Program-made: the position numbers and the translations under genes
Notes under the pieces: model-generated
Databases searched by the model: none
Told to the model about the DNA's origin: nothing
The model's input: only the letters and a program-made list of their open reading frames with translations
Source of the DNA: Valencia hispanica
Lineage: Eukaryota > Chordata > Actinopteri > Cyprinodontiformes > Valenciidae
DNA: 64,000 nt
Direction: 5' to 3'
NCBI GenBank assembly: GCA_963556495.2
Contig: OY747703.1
Coordinates: forward strand, 54,441,296 to 54,505,295
Shown: one piece after another, positions 10,147 to 22,740 of the stretch
Layout: every line of letters starts with the position of its first letter
Position numbering within the stretch: position 1 is the stretch's first letter

Positions 10147-11525
10147 TAAAGGAACTCAGTTTTGTAGTGTAATAGCAACACACTCTTATTTTGAAGAGTT
10201 TGCTTGAGCATATAAATATTTGTCGCAAGCCATACTTTGCTCAGTTTGTATGATAAGCATAATTAGCAGCTGCTTGCAAAACAGACTTTGATAGTCAAAG
10301 TTCTTTCATTTCATAATTTAAAGTGGATTTTAAACCTTTTATGGCCTTGTCATTCGCTAACTGCCATTTCCTAACATTCTTTGTTTTGCATACATCAGAT
10401 ATCTTTTTATATCTTCTGTTAGCTTGTCATTTCTAATTATTGACACGCAGAATTAGCATGAATTAGACGGCTGCGATCACTGATATAAAGTTAATTAACG
10501 CCTGATGAGGTAGTTCTGTCTGTACCAATTTACAGTCTTAAAATTGCAGTTCACTGATACTTTTTCTTTACTTAAAAAATAAAATAATGTGCTAATCTCA
10601 GGAGATGAAAGAGGTTTCTGATTTCATCTGACCCTAATTTTCTCTCAAAAACTAACAGAGCACGTCTTGCCGGTCCTATCCATATTTCATTTATTCTCTT
10701 TCAGTGCTTGCTTTAGTTTTGTGGATAAACACAAGGATATAAATCAATGCTTCTCTAAAATGAATCAATGGCTCTCAATCTGGCTTCTGTAGATGTAGAA
10801 GTCTTTTCTATCCTAACTGGGGCAGTCATTCGTACACTGATCATTATCAAAGAACTCGCTGCAACATGAACAAGCTTAGAAATGATCCCATCATGAGAGT
10901 GGGAGTGAACAGGTTTTGCTTTCAATAAACAAATAATCGCAGAGCAAAAAGCCTAAATAAGTTGGTGATCGAAAGACAATAACCGAGATAAGGTGTTAAG
11001 CAGCTTAAAAAGTGTTCTGAGCATAAAAGTTAACTTAAATTTGCTGACACAACACACAAAACAGCTTCTCTCTCTGCAATTTCTCTAGTTAAATTTATAA
11101 AGTTAAATCGGAACAAAAGGATGGTTAAATAAAACGTCAGGGTAAAAGTGAGCCCTTTATCCAATGCCTTCAAAGTGTATGCAGCTGTCCTTGAAGTTTT
11201 CTATATGTTGCCTCTCTGCAACAAAAAGATGCAAAGTTTACAGAAAGTTATGTCATAGCACAAGCCAAAGTGCCTGATAGTGAAGTGGAAGGAAAAGTAT
11301 GCATGTTAGTCAAAATTATTTACAAATAAATATCTGAACATGCATTTGCATGTGAATTTCTTGCCCTTAACTCTGCAATTAAAATCCAGTGCAACAAGTC
11401 ACCTTCGGAAGTCACCGGAAAATACAGTTAATACCCGTTAATACAGAAAACACCCGGAAAATACAATTCAGTTGTATAAATGAAAGTCAAAATGAATACA
11501 GGTGTTCTTCAAACACTTGAGGGGT
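10147..11525. other. Single-copy AT-rich stretch, possible conserved non-coding DNA
   Basis: No coding frame or repeat was recognised. The segment around 10425-10515 holds several TAATTA/ATTAG-type homeodomain-like motifs (tctaattattgacac, gcatgaattagac, aaagttaattaacg) close together. This is compatible with an enhancer but not proof of one. Confidence 0.35.
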
Positions 11526-11534
11526 TTGTTAGAA

Positions 11535-11605
11535 ATCGCTTCTAACAAACTGTCAAACGAAGACCAAGGAATTCCCCGGACAAGTTCAGGCTAAAATACT
11601 GGAGA
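11535..11605 (+). repeat. Short Tc1-like fragment
   Basis: 'gaagaccaaggaattccccg' followed by 'ctggagaagtttaaagctgg' resembles the N-terminal part of a Tc1 transposase gene. It is too short for certainty. Confidence 0.35.
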
Positions 11606-11626
11606 AGTTTAAAGCTGGCCTAGGTT

Positions 11627-11770
11627 CCCATCATCCATCTGTTGTCTTCTGCTTATTTAGATCTGACCATGGAAGTAACAGGTCTTGGAGGGGAGCCACT
11701 ACTCCTGAAAAATGATGCTCTCAAGCATATTTTGGGGGATCCTAAGGCATTCCCTAGATATAACTGACAC
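11627..11770 (-). repeat. Non-LTR retroposon 3' fragment, reverse orientation
   Basis: Read in reverse this is the same family as 10035-10146, here with its 3' end: 'atccatctgttgtcttctgc' lies at the outer end as the reverse of a gatgg-type tail. 'cctaaggcattccctag' is near 11740. Confidence 0.5.
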
Positions 11771-12686
11771 GTCTTTCTAGCGCTGCACCTAAAAACGAAT
11801 CTCCTCTGTTTAAGTTTAGCTTCCCAGTGGGACAGCCCATAAATCCTCCAAAGTCATCATAATTAGATGCATAATAAAAGAAGTGTTTTAGGAAACAAGA
11901 GTCCTCAAAGTACACAGTCATGAAGTTTTTTCAAATCTAGAGACCATATCTTGACTATATGACTGGCCTGAACACTCCCCCTTCTGGTAGTGACAAGACC
12001 GCGGAAGTGGAAATAACAACACTGGTATGACAACAACATCGTACCAACAACAACACATTTAGCACAATCAAACAGTACAGTTGGTAAGAAATGTACTGTG
12101 CTGCAGCATTGTCATTGCCCATTTCTTTGTTCATTGTGCATATCCTGCTGTTGTTCCATTTGCTTCACTGCCACCATCATTTGTTTGCTATTTGTGTGAG
12201 TGCTAACGGGAAGAAAGCCAACACAAAAGGGCAGATGTCGCCACATACCGTCGAAGAGTTGAATAAACTTCATTCAACAATACCTTCTTTTTTTTACAGA
12301 AGATATAAACCCGGACAAAGGCTTCCATTCTGGTCAAGGTATTAGTTTGAATATTGTCATAGCTCGATTTAGATGTGTATGTACACGCACTGAGTCTCCA
12401 GTGACCTTCAGACAACAGTTCCTGGAAACTGCGATTGCAATGAAAGCTCTCAACTTGAATCTGAGCTCATGTCCTCAACTTCCCTCAGAACCTAAGAGAA
12501 ACTTTCCCAAATGTGTGAGTTGCAGATCTATCAAACAGGGCCTCCACCAGCTGTTCCAAGTTCAAACTCACCACTCACTGAGATTTACCAGGTCTGTTTG
12601 TCACCAGATCTAACACACCACCAAGTGGTGATCACTTGACTGCTCTGCCCCTCTCTTCGGTGACTAACACCACAGGTCTGATGGTA
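11771..12686. other. Stretch without recognised gene
   Basis: No supported gene. Frames of 70-93 codons overlap each other on both strands and show no family motif. 11990-12070 is rich in aaca/caaca. Confidence 0.4.
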
Positions 12687-12965
12687 CAGACTGGGGAAAC
12701 TGTGGCTCAGGTGGTAGGAGTTTGTCCCTGATGGGTTGCTAGTTCGAACCCCTGCTCTGTGCATCTCAGTCATTCACACTTCATGTGGTGGTCAGAGGGC
12801 CAGGTGGCCACTGTGTATGGCAGCCTCACTTTTGTCAGTGTGCCCCAGGGCAGCTGTGGCTACTATGTAGCTTGCCACCATCAGCGTGTGAATGACTGAA
12901 TGTAGTGTAAAGCACTTTGTGGTCCCCTATACAAATGCAGGCCATATACCAGTTACAGAATACAC
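12687..12965 (+). repeat. tRNA-derived SINE with L2-like tail
   Basis: The head at 12695-12760 has an A-box-like 'tgtggctcaggtggtagga' and a B-box-like 'ctagttcgaacccctgct'. The tail at 12885-12960 has 'gtgtgaatgactgaatgtag' and 'taaagcactttgtggt', typical of SINEs that borrow an L2 3' end. This is the best-preserved copy of this family in the window. Confidence 0.75.
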
Positions 12966-13529
12966 TTTCTATAAAGTGTCTCTTCTTCTGTTCATAATTC
13001 TCCTGTGGGATGTGGTTGATATCTGAGACTGCTACTAGTTTTTGGGCAAGACAGTAAAAAGTTGTAATGCATGTCTGTAAGATTTCAATTTAATGTGACA
13101 GATTGAGTTGTGGTATTTTATTAACTGCAGGTCCCATGATGCGACATCCCCTGAAGGCTTAAAGGAATTAGTAGATGTGATTTAGTTTAATAGATTCAAA
13201 AGTCATTGTTGAATTGATGTCACAGGGTTAGAATGAAGAACATGGACTCCTTTTTTTACTCAGCAGACTGACCCTTGGTACAGTTAGCTATTTTGAGATA
13301 AATTCATTAGGGAACTCAGTATGTTGTCTTTTAAGACTAAGTACTGTTTAAATTTTAGTAAACCTTTTGTGTCTCTAGAAGTTAATTCCTAAGATCCTAT
13401 AGCTAAACAAAAACTAAAGAGAAGTCTTATCCTTCATACGTAAATGCATCTTGACATTTTCCTTGGATCTGCCAATCCAGGTTGAGCTGACAACCAAACT
13501 CTTTGGGATAGACGTTGCTGCTTTTTGAA

Positions 13530-13860
13530 GATTCAAATAAAATTATTTCAGTTTATTTATATAAATCCAACTGACACTAAAGTAATTTCAGTGGTTTACA
13601 ACCAAGATAACCCCCCCTAAATAAATCCAAGAAGTCAATTACATACATTCCAATTTAATCCGAGTTATTAAAAAATGCAGTCAAATTCAGTTTATTATTC
13701 AAAATAGCTAAAAAGTTAACTAAGGAAACCCAGCAGATCATCAAGTTAATGACTTGCAGCATTCACTGATATGTAGGAACAGTGGATAGTCGATTCTATG
13801 TTGTAAAAAGCTTTGTAGCAATCCCTCATACTGATCATGTGTTATGCTCATTCTGATGAT
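13530..13860 (-). repeat. L2-type 3' UTR fragments, reverse orientation
   Basis: 'cagtttatttatataaatcc' (13552) and 'aaacccagcagatcatca' (13726) to 'agcaatcctcata'-like sequence near 13818 are the reverse complement of an L2 3' untranslated region. The same region is seen at 56980-57200. Two start points of the tail (13530 and 13685) suggest two partial copies. Confidence 0.55.
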
Positions 13861-14224
13861 GATGTATGTATGAGCATGCATTATGTATGATATCAACAGG
13901 TCAATGCTTTACAAATGCTGAAGATCGTAAATTGGCCACAACATTCAAATCTGCTTTGTTGTCATCTGCAAACTTCAGGAGTTTAGCAGACGATTTGATG
14001 AGGTGCGGTTATTTGCGTAGAGAGACAAGAGGAGTGGAGAGACAATACACCCATGAGGGGCGCCAGTGGTGATGATTCTTGTGCGGGAGAAACCTTACCC
14101 AAAAATCTTAATCCTTATTTTGTTATGATCTTGGTAAATTTAAAATATACTGTATGTACGGCATTATCATAACTTCCTTATTTGTTCTGTACAATCTGTT
14201 ATGATTATGGCCAGAAAAGACTAC
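13861..14224. other. Stretch without recognised gene
   Basis: A 68-codon plus-strand frame at 13866-14072 shows no recognisable motif or splice context. Nothing else was noted. Confidence 0.35.
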
Positions 14225-14627
14225 CTGGGATGTCTGAAATTATCGGCCTACCACTAGTATTGGCTGATATTGGCATTACAATGTAATATTGAAAAATATT
14301 GGTATCAGCTTTTACTTTAAAGACACAACTATTATTCCTTACTTTCATACCATGCACATATTATACATCAGACTCTTCAGCTGCTTCTTCTCCAGCTCAA
14401 AATGTCAAAATATGACAGTATATAGTATACAATAGTTTTTGAGATATTTTTGTTTATTTGGCAAAACTTGTAATATATCCTGTGGTTTCTGCATTTTGAG
14501 CCTACCTTGAAAGTTTAGGTAGAAGTCTATCGGCTGTATCCGTTTATATCTGTATCAGAAACTAAGGTTGAGACTATATTGACATATCAATAATCAGTAA
14601 AAAAAAAGCTGATATGGAACATCCCTA
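14225..14627. mobile_element. hAT-like MITE
   Basis: The left end 'ctgggatgtctgaaattatc' and the right end 'gatatggaacatccctaa' are imperfect inverted repeats of the agggatgt type. The interior, rich in 'tattggctgatattggc'-like text, has no reading frame. The 8-bp target duplication is not clear. hAT assignment rests on the terminal sequence. Confidence 0.6.
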
Positions 14628-15890
14628 AAGAAAACTGAAGGCAGCTTCATGCACTTAAAAAATAGACATTGAACAATTTGAAAATATTGAAAATTGCAGA
14701 AATAAAATAAAACTAGAATTATTTTTTAGACTTAGTGTACAACTACTTTGTGAGTGATCCATGACTAAAGAAAGTTGTGATCTTTCTATTACAGACCTGG
14801 AAGTAGGAATCAAACCAAACTAAAGAAACTCAGAACTTTTTATTAAAGTTTTCTTCATTTGCCTCAACCTTGAATAGTTTATTAGCAAGAGAAGATGTGA
14901 GGTTTTTTTATTAAGTTTTATAAAAAGTCCTTTGTAAGTTAAAGATTCAAAGAAGCTGTAAAACTCGCATGTTAAAAGTGGCGGTTTAAAAGAAAAAATA
15001 TATAGCTTTGCTTTACTGTGGTCAACTGCATAAGAAATGCTCATTAAACTCTGGCTTCAGTTATGTCGCTCTTCTCATAACAACAGCGAAAAGAGACTCA
15101 GCTGCAGAATCAGATTTCTGTTCCTGTTGGATAATGTGAAAACTTCTTGGTTTTCACCGTAGATAAAGATTGATTTCCCAGTTTGGAAAGTTGTTTGAAT
15201 ATTGAGTAAACATTAAACAATTCCTTGTGGCTTTGCACAATGTACAAAGCTCACATTTGCTTAAATGATAAAGAAACACTAGATCTTGATTTAACTCATT
15301 TAAAACATTGAGTGAATGCAAGCAATTCTTTTTTTTTTTCAGAGTAAAGTGTGAAAACGAATGGACTGAGTTCAGATCAATCGCTGGATAGATGCCAGAA
15401 TTTAGACCCGGACAGATAAAAAGCAGCATTCAGATAAAAACCAAGTAGGTTTCTGGGGAAAATAGGGGAGTATGCATAGAGGCCAATTTGAAAGAAAAGA
15501 ATGCGAGACATATGATGTAGCTGCCTGAATGCCGGTGTCAGCTCTTCATGTTAGGCAGAAATGAGCATAGGAGACATATTTTTTTTTTCTTTGTGTTTAT
15601 AAGAGAAAAGAGGTATCTATACAGATTCCTGTTTACCCTATTCAAGCCTCCAAGTTTCTTTCAATCTTAAGATCTCTGAAGTAGTTTAAATTTGACTTTA
15701 ACACAGAGATTACAATTTTTGGTCTTGATGGGATCAGTAGGGGTTGTTTTGTTAGATGGAGTTTCAGTAAATAATTATAACCAGGTTCATTTTGCAGTAA
15801 TGACCTTCAGAATTAAAACACAGACTATGAAGCACGATGAGTGCATTAACTCTCTGGGCTGTCTTAATTTGCTGTTACACTCTTACTCGG
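14628..15890. other. Stretch without recognised gene
   Basis: AT-rich, with overlapping short minus-strand frames (74 and 91 codons) that look random (Lys/Phe/Leu-rich). No repeat family recognised. Confidence 0.4.
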
Positions 15891-15892
15891 GA

Positions 15893-16195
15893 ATTCAGCC
15901 AAGATCCATGGGAGAGGACATAGAGGCAGAAGAAAAGGCAGAAGATGGAGCCAAGGCCCGTGCCAAGCCAGCCACAACAACCTTTTGGGAAGCCATAAGC
16001 CGTATGGACAATTTGTTTCTAAAAAGTAGCATAACACTGTCATCTGGCAAGTTCCAGGGAAACCAAAGAGATTTTGATAGACATCTACAAGCCTCTGGAG
16101 CAATTGTAGACAACTATTGGACAACTCTTATTTTCAAAAATGGATCAAATTCCTTTGAAGGTGGTTGGTTTTCTACCACCTACAAGGGATTTTAG
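15893..16195 (+). other. Unrecognised open reading frame
   Basis: The last 100 codons of a longer frame starting at 15692 stand out by composition: a charged Glu/Lys/Ala-rich stretch (EDIEAEEKAEDGAKARAKPA), then FWEAISRMDNLFLKSSI and a hydrophilic tail, ending TAG at 16193-16195. An internal ATG is at 15908. The opposite strand is also open here. I do not recognise the family. It could be a fragment of a retroelement gag-like or transposase gene, or chance. No splice sites or neighbours support a host gene. Confidence 0.25.
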
Positions 16196-16985
16196 AATAG
16201 TCCATGCATTTTTCAAAGGGCTATGGAAGGCCTGGACGATAATTCAATAACAATATATATAGATCGATCGACGTGGTGCGATAGAAAGAAAAGGGTAGGT
16301 AAAAAGTTCCATTTAAAAAAAAAGTTCAATTAAAAAGAAAAAATTTCCCTTTCTTTTTCATCATAGCTACAGCTAATACTACAGTCATTACTTAGTAATT
16401 TTGAACTGATATGGGACACATCAACACTGAATGTAACAATGATGAACAAAATAAAACACAGGAAATATTATAGTCAGCAACGTTGTCGTGGCGGAACCCC
16501 TCACCAGCCAGCCCGCTGCAAACCGGTTCTGACGCCATGTTTGCGCAGAGACAAGCACAATATCTTTAATATAAAAAAATGTGAACTCCACCAGCATGCT
16601 TTACACTTGATACCTCTAGGATTTAAAAGCTTCACATTGAATTGTCCACACTTCTTGCCATTGGGGTTAAATATCTTTGTGCAAACGTACCATGAAACTT
16701 TTCTCCAAAAGGCATTTGGGCAGGTGCGACTGTTGGTTGAGCTGGAGGTGTTGATCGTTGAGCAGGGGCTTCTTTCTTAATTAGCCCCTGATTCCATGGT
16801 TTTACAAAGTGCCTTTACTGTGGACCTGTGGCTTCTCTGCATTTGGGGCTAATGGGGCCTTGCCCCACCAGATGTTGCTGTGGAGCTCTTTGCAAGCTTA
16901 AATTAATCAGTAGTAATAATATTACATAAAGACCGATTCTGGTACCAAGGTCACGTTATAAACATTTGTGTATAAATATCTGTCT
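16196..16985. other. Stretch with a possible MITE edge only
   Basis: Around 16230-16280 the 'ggcctggacgataattcaat' text resembles one end of the cgat-rich hAT-like MITE seen at 29443-30700, but a partner end is missing. A 113-codon frame at 16439-16780 has no recognisable motif. Confidence 0.35.
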
Positions 16986-16987
16986 TT

Positions 16988-17165
16988 GTCAGAATCAGAA
17001 ATCAGAATCAGAAAGGTTTTTTTGCCATATGTGTGAACAGGTTCACAACATTAGGAAACTGCTGTGGTACTTTGTGCAAACATAAAATAAACACCTCTAA
17101 GCACGCAATAAATAAAACTAAAAATAAAATGGGGTAAACATACTGGGGTAGAATACTGAGAAGCT
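16988..17165 (-). repeat. Non-LTR retrotransposon 3' tail, reverse orientation
   Basis: Tandem 'cagaatcagaaat' units (16990-17012) are followed by 'ttttttgccatatgtgtg'. This is the reverse form of a LINE 3' end terminating in a short tandem repeat. No coding sequence is present. Confidence 0.5.
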
Positions 17166-17580
17166 CAGTAGGCTAAATCTTCTTGAGGCCCCGGAGATTG
17201 GCGCAGACCCATTATTTGTTTCAACAATGAACATCTGAAACATTGCGCATATCCAATGTGTGCTCAGTAGACAACAAATGCTACGGACCCAAGCTAAGAT
17301 CCCGCTATCAAACCACAGGGCTCCAAACCGGAAGGAAGTGATGCATGTCTTGCCAAGTGTGAAAGTTGGTTATGCATAACTTATATTAAAATATCAGAAT
17401 AGCACACGTCACATTTACGCTCTGTTGGATAGAAGTATGCAGCCATCTAATGTTGGTTATCGTTGCTAGAAAGTCTGGCAATCTAAAGGAGATTCACCAA
17501 TTGATCTGTCGCTCAGTCTTGCTAAGCCCCGCCTTCCTTAGTTATTGTTGCTAACTCAGACAAGCCGTCGCAGCTAACTA
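17166..17580. other. Stretch without recognised gene
   Basis: Mixed-composition sequence. A 63-codon minus frame overlaps the frame at 17582 and is not supported by any motif. Confidence 0.3.
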
Positions 17581-17581
17581 C

Positions 17582-17890
17582 GTGTTTGCTAAGAGAGTGG
17601 TCAGTGCCGAAACAATTCCTAAAGAGGCTCTTGACAACTTTTGTGAGGCAACAACAATATCTTTGAGGAGCCTTCAGACAGGTCGACATTATGCCATGGA
17701 GGGCTATATACAAAATATCAAAATAGAATTACATGAAAATAAACTGAAATTAGAAGCACAGATCTTCAGATCACAAACCAAGAGGGAGAAGCCTCATCTG
17801 GTATCAATCGTCAATCGAGAAACATCACTGAAGACCAGCATTGTTCATGTACAGCAGAGTAATGTGTTAAATTTGTTTACCATTAGTTAA
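17582..17890 (+). other. Unrecognised open reading frame
   Basis: The frame encodes 102 residues, of which the segment 'GRHYAMEGYIQNIKIELHEN' followed by 'AQIFRSQTKREKPH' reads like a real protein. It loosely recalls transposon-associated accessory proteins in fish, but I cannot name a family. It ends TAA at 17888-17890. No splice donor or homologous neighbour supports a host gene. Confidence 0.3.
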
Positions 17891-18485
17891 CATAACTAAA
17901 GCCTGCTAAGTGTTAAGTGGCTAGCTTAAGAAAACTCATTACCTTTAGGCTTTATGTGATTGATATTAACTTATATTGGAGATTATACAAACCCTTGTTC
18001 TTACCAAGAATGTCTACAAACGTACATTCTTGTTTATAGTTTTCATGTTGAGTTGACTGTGTGGTCTGCCACACAGCTTTATCCAACATAGACATTTGTC
18101 TAGGTTTTTCTTTTTGGTTTGGGAAATGGAATAAAATAAACTCTTGTCCTCTCAGGATATGCTTTTGTATGTACCCCAGGCATATGGGGTAAGGACACTG
18201 TCAAAATAAAAGTGTATTCCCAGGTTAAAATGTGTGCATATTAATCAATAGTTGTGCATACCTAAAAATGTGTAAACTATTGAAAGAACCAAATCACACA
18301 TAAAACAGAAGTGTATATTTTTCCTGTGAGTATGCAGTTTCAAAAGTTCACAAATACAATTTTCACGTTAACAGTTGTGGTATTCTCAGTATGAACATGA
18401 GGAGCAATGTGTTTGAGGAAACACATTTCTTCTTTGAGAATCCAAATTTATAACCAGAAGCATGGTAACCTTATGAAGGGTTCAT
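17891..18485. other. Stretch without recognised gene
   Basis: AT-rich. No family or coding evidence was seen. Confidence 0.35.
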
Positions 18486-18489
18486 TAAT

Positions 18490-18578
18490 AGAACACATTA
18501 CCGGTCCACACTCCAGGTGGCGGTATTGCACCTCAAGCTTGCCAACTGTCAATAAAAGGCCTGAAGAAGAAGAAGTGA
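18490..18578 (+). repeat. Retroposon 3' end with (GAA)n tail
   Basis: 'ccaggtggcggtattgcacc' and 'gccaactgtcaataaaaggc' lead into 'gaagaagaagaag' at about 18560. This pattern is known from severely 5'-truncated non-LTR retroposons in fish. The element class is uncertain. Confidence 0.5.
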
Positions 18579-18922
18579 AAGCCTTTGCATGCAGTTATTC
18601 ATCTTTATAGCGCCAAAATGAAAGCCCACCTAGCAGTGGAACAAAATCAGTCAATGTTAAACAGTTCATGTCATAGACATCATAAAGAGTAGACGCTGCA
18701 TCAAATGCTATTGCACATTGGCGCCACTATCTTGGACCAGTCTCTCTCACTCCAGTGTAATCTGGCAGACATCAATCATGACCCACTGGATACCAGACTG
18801 ATTTTAATGCGGCTTTTGTTTCTGCAACCGTTATACATGTAGCTATAATACAGGACACATGTGTTGGCTTACTTTAATATTCATAGCGGGCTTGACAGTA
18901 GTAGAATATTCTGATATACTTA

Positions 18923-19937
18923 CAGTGGCTTGCAAAAGTATTCGGCCCCCTTGAACTTTTCCACATTTTGTAACATTACAGCCACAAACATGAATCAATT
19001 TTATTGGAATTCCAGGTGAAAGACCAATACAAAGTGGTGTACACGTGAGAAGTGGAACAAAAATCATACATGATTCCAAACATTTTTTACAAATAAATAA
19101 CTGAAAAGTGGGGTGTGCGTAATTATTCAGCCCCCTTTGGTCTGAGTGCAGTCAGTTGCCCATAGACATTGTCTGATGAGTGCTAATGACTAAATAGAGT
19201 GCACCTTCTTACCACTTCTTCTTACCACTCTTCCATAAAGGCCAACTTTGTGCAGTGCACGACTAATAGTTGTCCTATGGACAGATTCCCCCACCTGAGC
19301 TGTAGATCTCTGCAGCTCTTCCAGAGTCACCATGGGCTTCTTGGCTGCATTTCTGATCAGCGCTCTCCTTGTTCGGCCTGTGAGTTTAGGTGGACGGCCT
19401 TATCTTGGTAGGTTTACAGTTGTGCCATACTCCTTCCATTTCTGATTGATCGCTTGAACAGTGCTCCGTGGGTTGTTCAAGGCTTGGGAAATCTTTTTGT
19501 AGCCTAAGCCTGCTTTAAATTTCTCAATAACTTTATCCTGACCTGTCTGGTGTGTTCTTTGGACTTCATGGTGTTGTTGCTCCCAACATTCTCAAGACAA
19601 CCTCTGAGGCCGTCACAGGGCAGCTGTATTTGTACTGACATTAGATTACACACAGGTGCACTCTATTTAGTCATTAGCACTCATCAGACAATGTCTATGG
19701 GCAACTGACTGCACTCAGACCAAAGGGGGCTGAATAATTACGCACACCCCACTTTTCAGTTATTTATTTGTAAAAAATGTTTGGAATAATGTATGATTTT
19801 CGTTCCACTTCTCACGTGTACACCACTTTGTTTTGGTCTTTCACCTGGAATTCCAATAAAATTGATTCATGTTTGTGGCTGTAATGTGACAAAATGTGGA
19901 AAGGTTCAAGGGGGCCGAATACTTTTGCAAGCCACTG
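18923..19937 (-). mobile_element. Complete internally deleted Tc1-like transposon, 1,015 bp
   Basis: TA target duplications lie at 18921-18922 and 19938-19939. The terminal inverted repeats are about 280 bp (18923-19203 and 19657-19937) and almost identical, starting 'cagtggcttgcaaaagtatt'. The central 450 bp is the N-terminal (paired/HTH) part of a Tc1 transposase gene in reverse orientation, including 'gacagattcccccacctgag' and 'cctgacctgtctggtgtgtt'. The catalytic half is missing, so the copy can only be moved in trans. Confidence 0.92.
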
Positions 19938-19987
19938 TATGAGAAAACACAATACATCACTCATCACAATGAATAAATGAATACTAA

Positions 19988-20122
<135 letters not shown>

Positions 20123-20666
20123 TTTGTTGTATTCTACTTTTTTGGGGCTATTTTTTATTATGCAGTACATATGTTTTAAATATATCTTTAATAAGCGTTT
20201 AGAGGTAATAGGCCTGTTTATATTATTCAGGGTAGTAAAACATGACTCTTTACCAGTATTTTATGGGGTTAAGGTTTTAAGTAAATAAACTCTTGGGTAA
20301 AGATATGAACTGAAAGCAGGGAGGATCGGTTATAACTCTAGTTCATGGTACGGTCAGGAGACCTGGAGAAAATGTATGACCTGTCAAGATGTAGAAGGAG
20401 GAGAGAGGAGTCATGTGATATGTTCTTTGTTCTTCTGTAATAAAAATGGTACACCCTTGTAGAGAAGCGAGTCAGATCTTTTCTGGCTCCCATCTGCAGG
20501 TGCGTCCACTGTGAAACAGATATCTGTTTGTGTGTGTTGTTTTACTCTCTGTCTCTCAGTTCTGGGTCTTATTTTGAAACAGTTCCCGCCGGGGTTTTGG
20601 AGTTCGGCGCCCCCACCTCTCAGAGTAGAAAGTGAGTTGCAGAGCATATTATGGTAGGAAGCCGAC
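20123..20666. other. Single-copy spacer between two GATA arrays
   Basis: No coding or repeat signal. An 85-codon minus-strand frame at 20411-20668 has no recognisable motif. The spacer is 544 bp. Confidence 0.4.
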
Positions 20667-20968
<302 letters not shown>

Positions 20969-21141
20969 GAGAGAGAAAAAGAGAACACTAGATTCTAAGG
21001 AAGTTTATGTATACTTCTGGCTTTGATAAAACTAATTAAAAGATACATAACAATTCTCTTTATTCTGACATTTCTCAAATACAAATAAATATTTTTATTG
21101 ATGTAAAACACAAAAATATTTGTCTTCTGGTTTTGTAGACC

Positions 21142-21420
21142 AGGGGCCTTTTGCACAAAACTAGGATAGGGGATTAAGCTTGGATATCTTTGTTATCCTG
21201 GCTCAACTTATCCATGATCCGGTTGCACAAAAACGGGATGGGGGCAGAAGGATATATTATGGTATATGTGACCATGGAGATTTATTCAGTGGAGCAAACC
21301 TGTTTCAGACCATGCTAAGTTCCAGGATCTATTCAACATCATCAGTCAACTCATTCAGCAGTCACAAACTGAAACTAATAGTTATTCCACTGCCCACTAC
21401 ACATTGTGATGATATTATTT
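21142..21420 (+). mobile_element. DNA transposon/MITE fragment, possibly Harbinger-like
   Basis: It begins 'ggggccttttgcacaaaact' and contains internal echoes of that motif ('ggttgcacaaaaacgggat' at 21222). This is characteristic of a fish family whose ends read 'ttttgcacaaaa'. The right terminus is not found. Superfamily assignment is tentative. Confidence 0.45.
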
Positions 21421-22615
21421 AAATGTTTGTGATCATTCATTTCTATCATTTTAGATAAATTAGGATTTGAGATATTGCAGTTTCCCATACACTACAAGGC
21501 CATATATAAAATGACTGAATATTAGGGCCTCAGAGAGAAACCCCACAGACTTTGAGAATAAAGTTGTACATTTAGGAGAATCAAGTCATAATATTGTAAC
21601 CCGTGGGCTGGTCGTATGAGCACTACATAAGCTGTCTGGGAGCACATCACGGCCACAGAACTGCGAATCACACGCAACGTTTATCATCACGATTCTTTTC
21701 CCAGTAAAAGAAAAGTTCCAGGACGACTGAAATTGCACAGTTTGATCCCAGCTTTATGATGATGAGGAGGAGAGTTGTTGAAATGAGGGCTGTGGAGCAT
21801 ATCGTGGAATTGTACTTCAGTACAGGGTCTCACAAACAAGGAGATCATCTTTTGGTACATCAGGATCACATTGTCATAAGTATCAGGATTTGAAAAAGAA
21901 TATGCAAGAAACTGCATCTTTTCTGCAGAGAGAACCAGTCTCATAAATTTAGGACTTTTTCTTTCTTCCTTCGTGTGGCCCTAATTCTCAGTCGTATAAA
22001 ATACACATCCCATATAAATATAAATACGCATCAAAGTGTAAAATTATGTTCCTTTTTTGAATAAGGATGAAACAAAACAGGTAAACCATCAGCTCCTTTC
22101 CAAACATGAAGTCACACATTTACTCTTCAAGATGGAAACCACAGAATCAAAGCATATTATACAACACAAGGATAATACACATTCAAAGGTCTGAATATAA
22201 TACACCCAGCATGTCTGCACACTGAAATAAATACAGGACAAATCCATACACATCAAATGAATAGACAAATGACTGGATGCAGTAGCCTCCCTGCAAGCTT
22301 GTATACACACACACAGTATACAGCACAAACATCATAAGAAGCCAAATCAATTTAAATGTAATAAAAAAAAATCATCAGCCACTGGAAGACATATTTAACT
22401 GAAATCTAAAGCATGCATATAAACTAAAATAATATAACGCAGATTTGACAGGTTTCCCCCTGCCAGAGTCACCGCTAAAACAGTACAGACAATGTATGAG
22501 CAGGAACCTGCAGGAATCAGAATGTTCTTGTATTTGATTTTGACTTGCTGCCATGTCCGTTTTGGCCCGTCATGTCTAATCCACATCTCACACACACGCG
22601 CTCGTAGAGCAAACA
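21421..22615. other. Stretch without recognised gene
   Basis: AT-rich sequence. Short minus-strand frames of 66-85 codons overlap without motifs. There is no repeat family I can name. Confidence 0.4.
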
Positions 22616-22617
22616 GA

Positions 22618-22740
22618 AGAAAAGATCAACTTTATTTATCCCAAAAGGAGATTCCATTAAGTCAGTGAGCAAGTGGCCTTGTGTCCTTTGAAAGGTGCTA
22701 TATAATTTAAAAGTATTATTGTTATTAATATTATTATTAG
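22618..22740. repeat. Non-LTR tail plus (ATT)n repeat
   Basis: 'agatcaactttatttatccc' (22624) resembles a LINE 3' end in reverse. 'ggtgctatataatttaaaag' followed by an (att)n run (22710-22740) is an L2/CR1-type end in forward orientation. These are two small fragments back to back. Confidence 0.5.
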
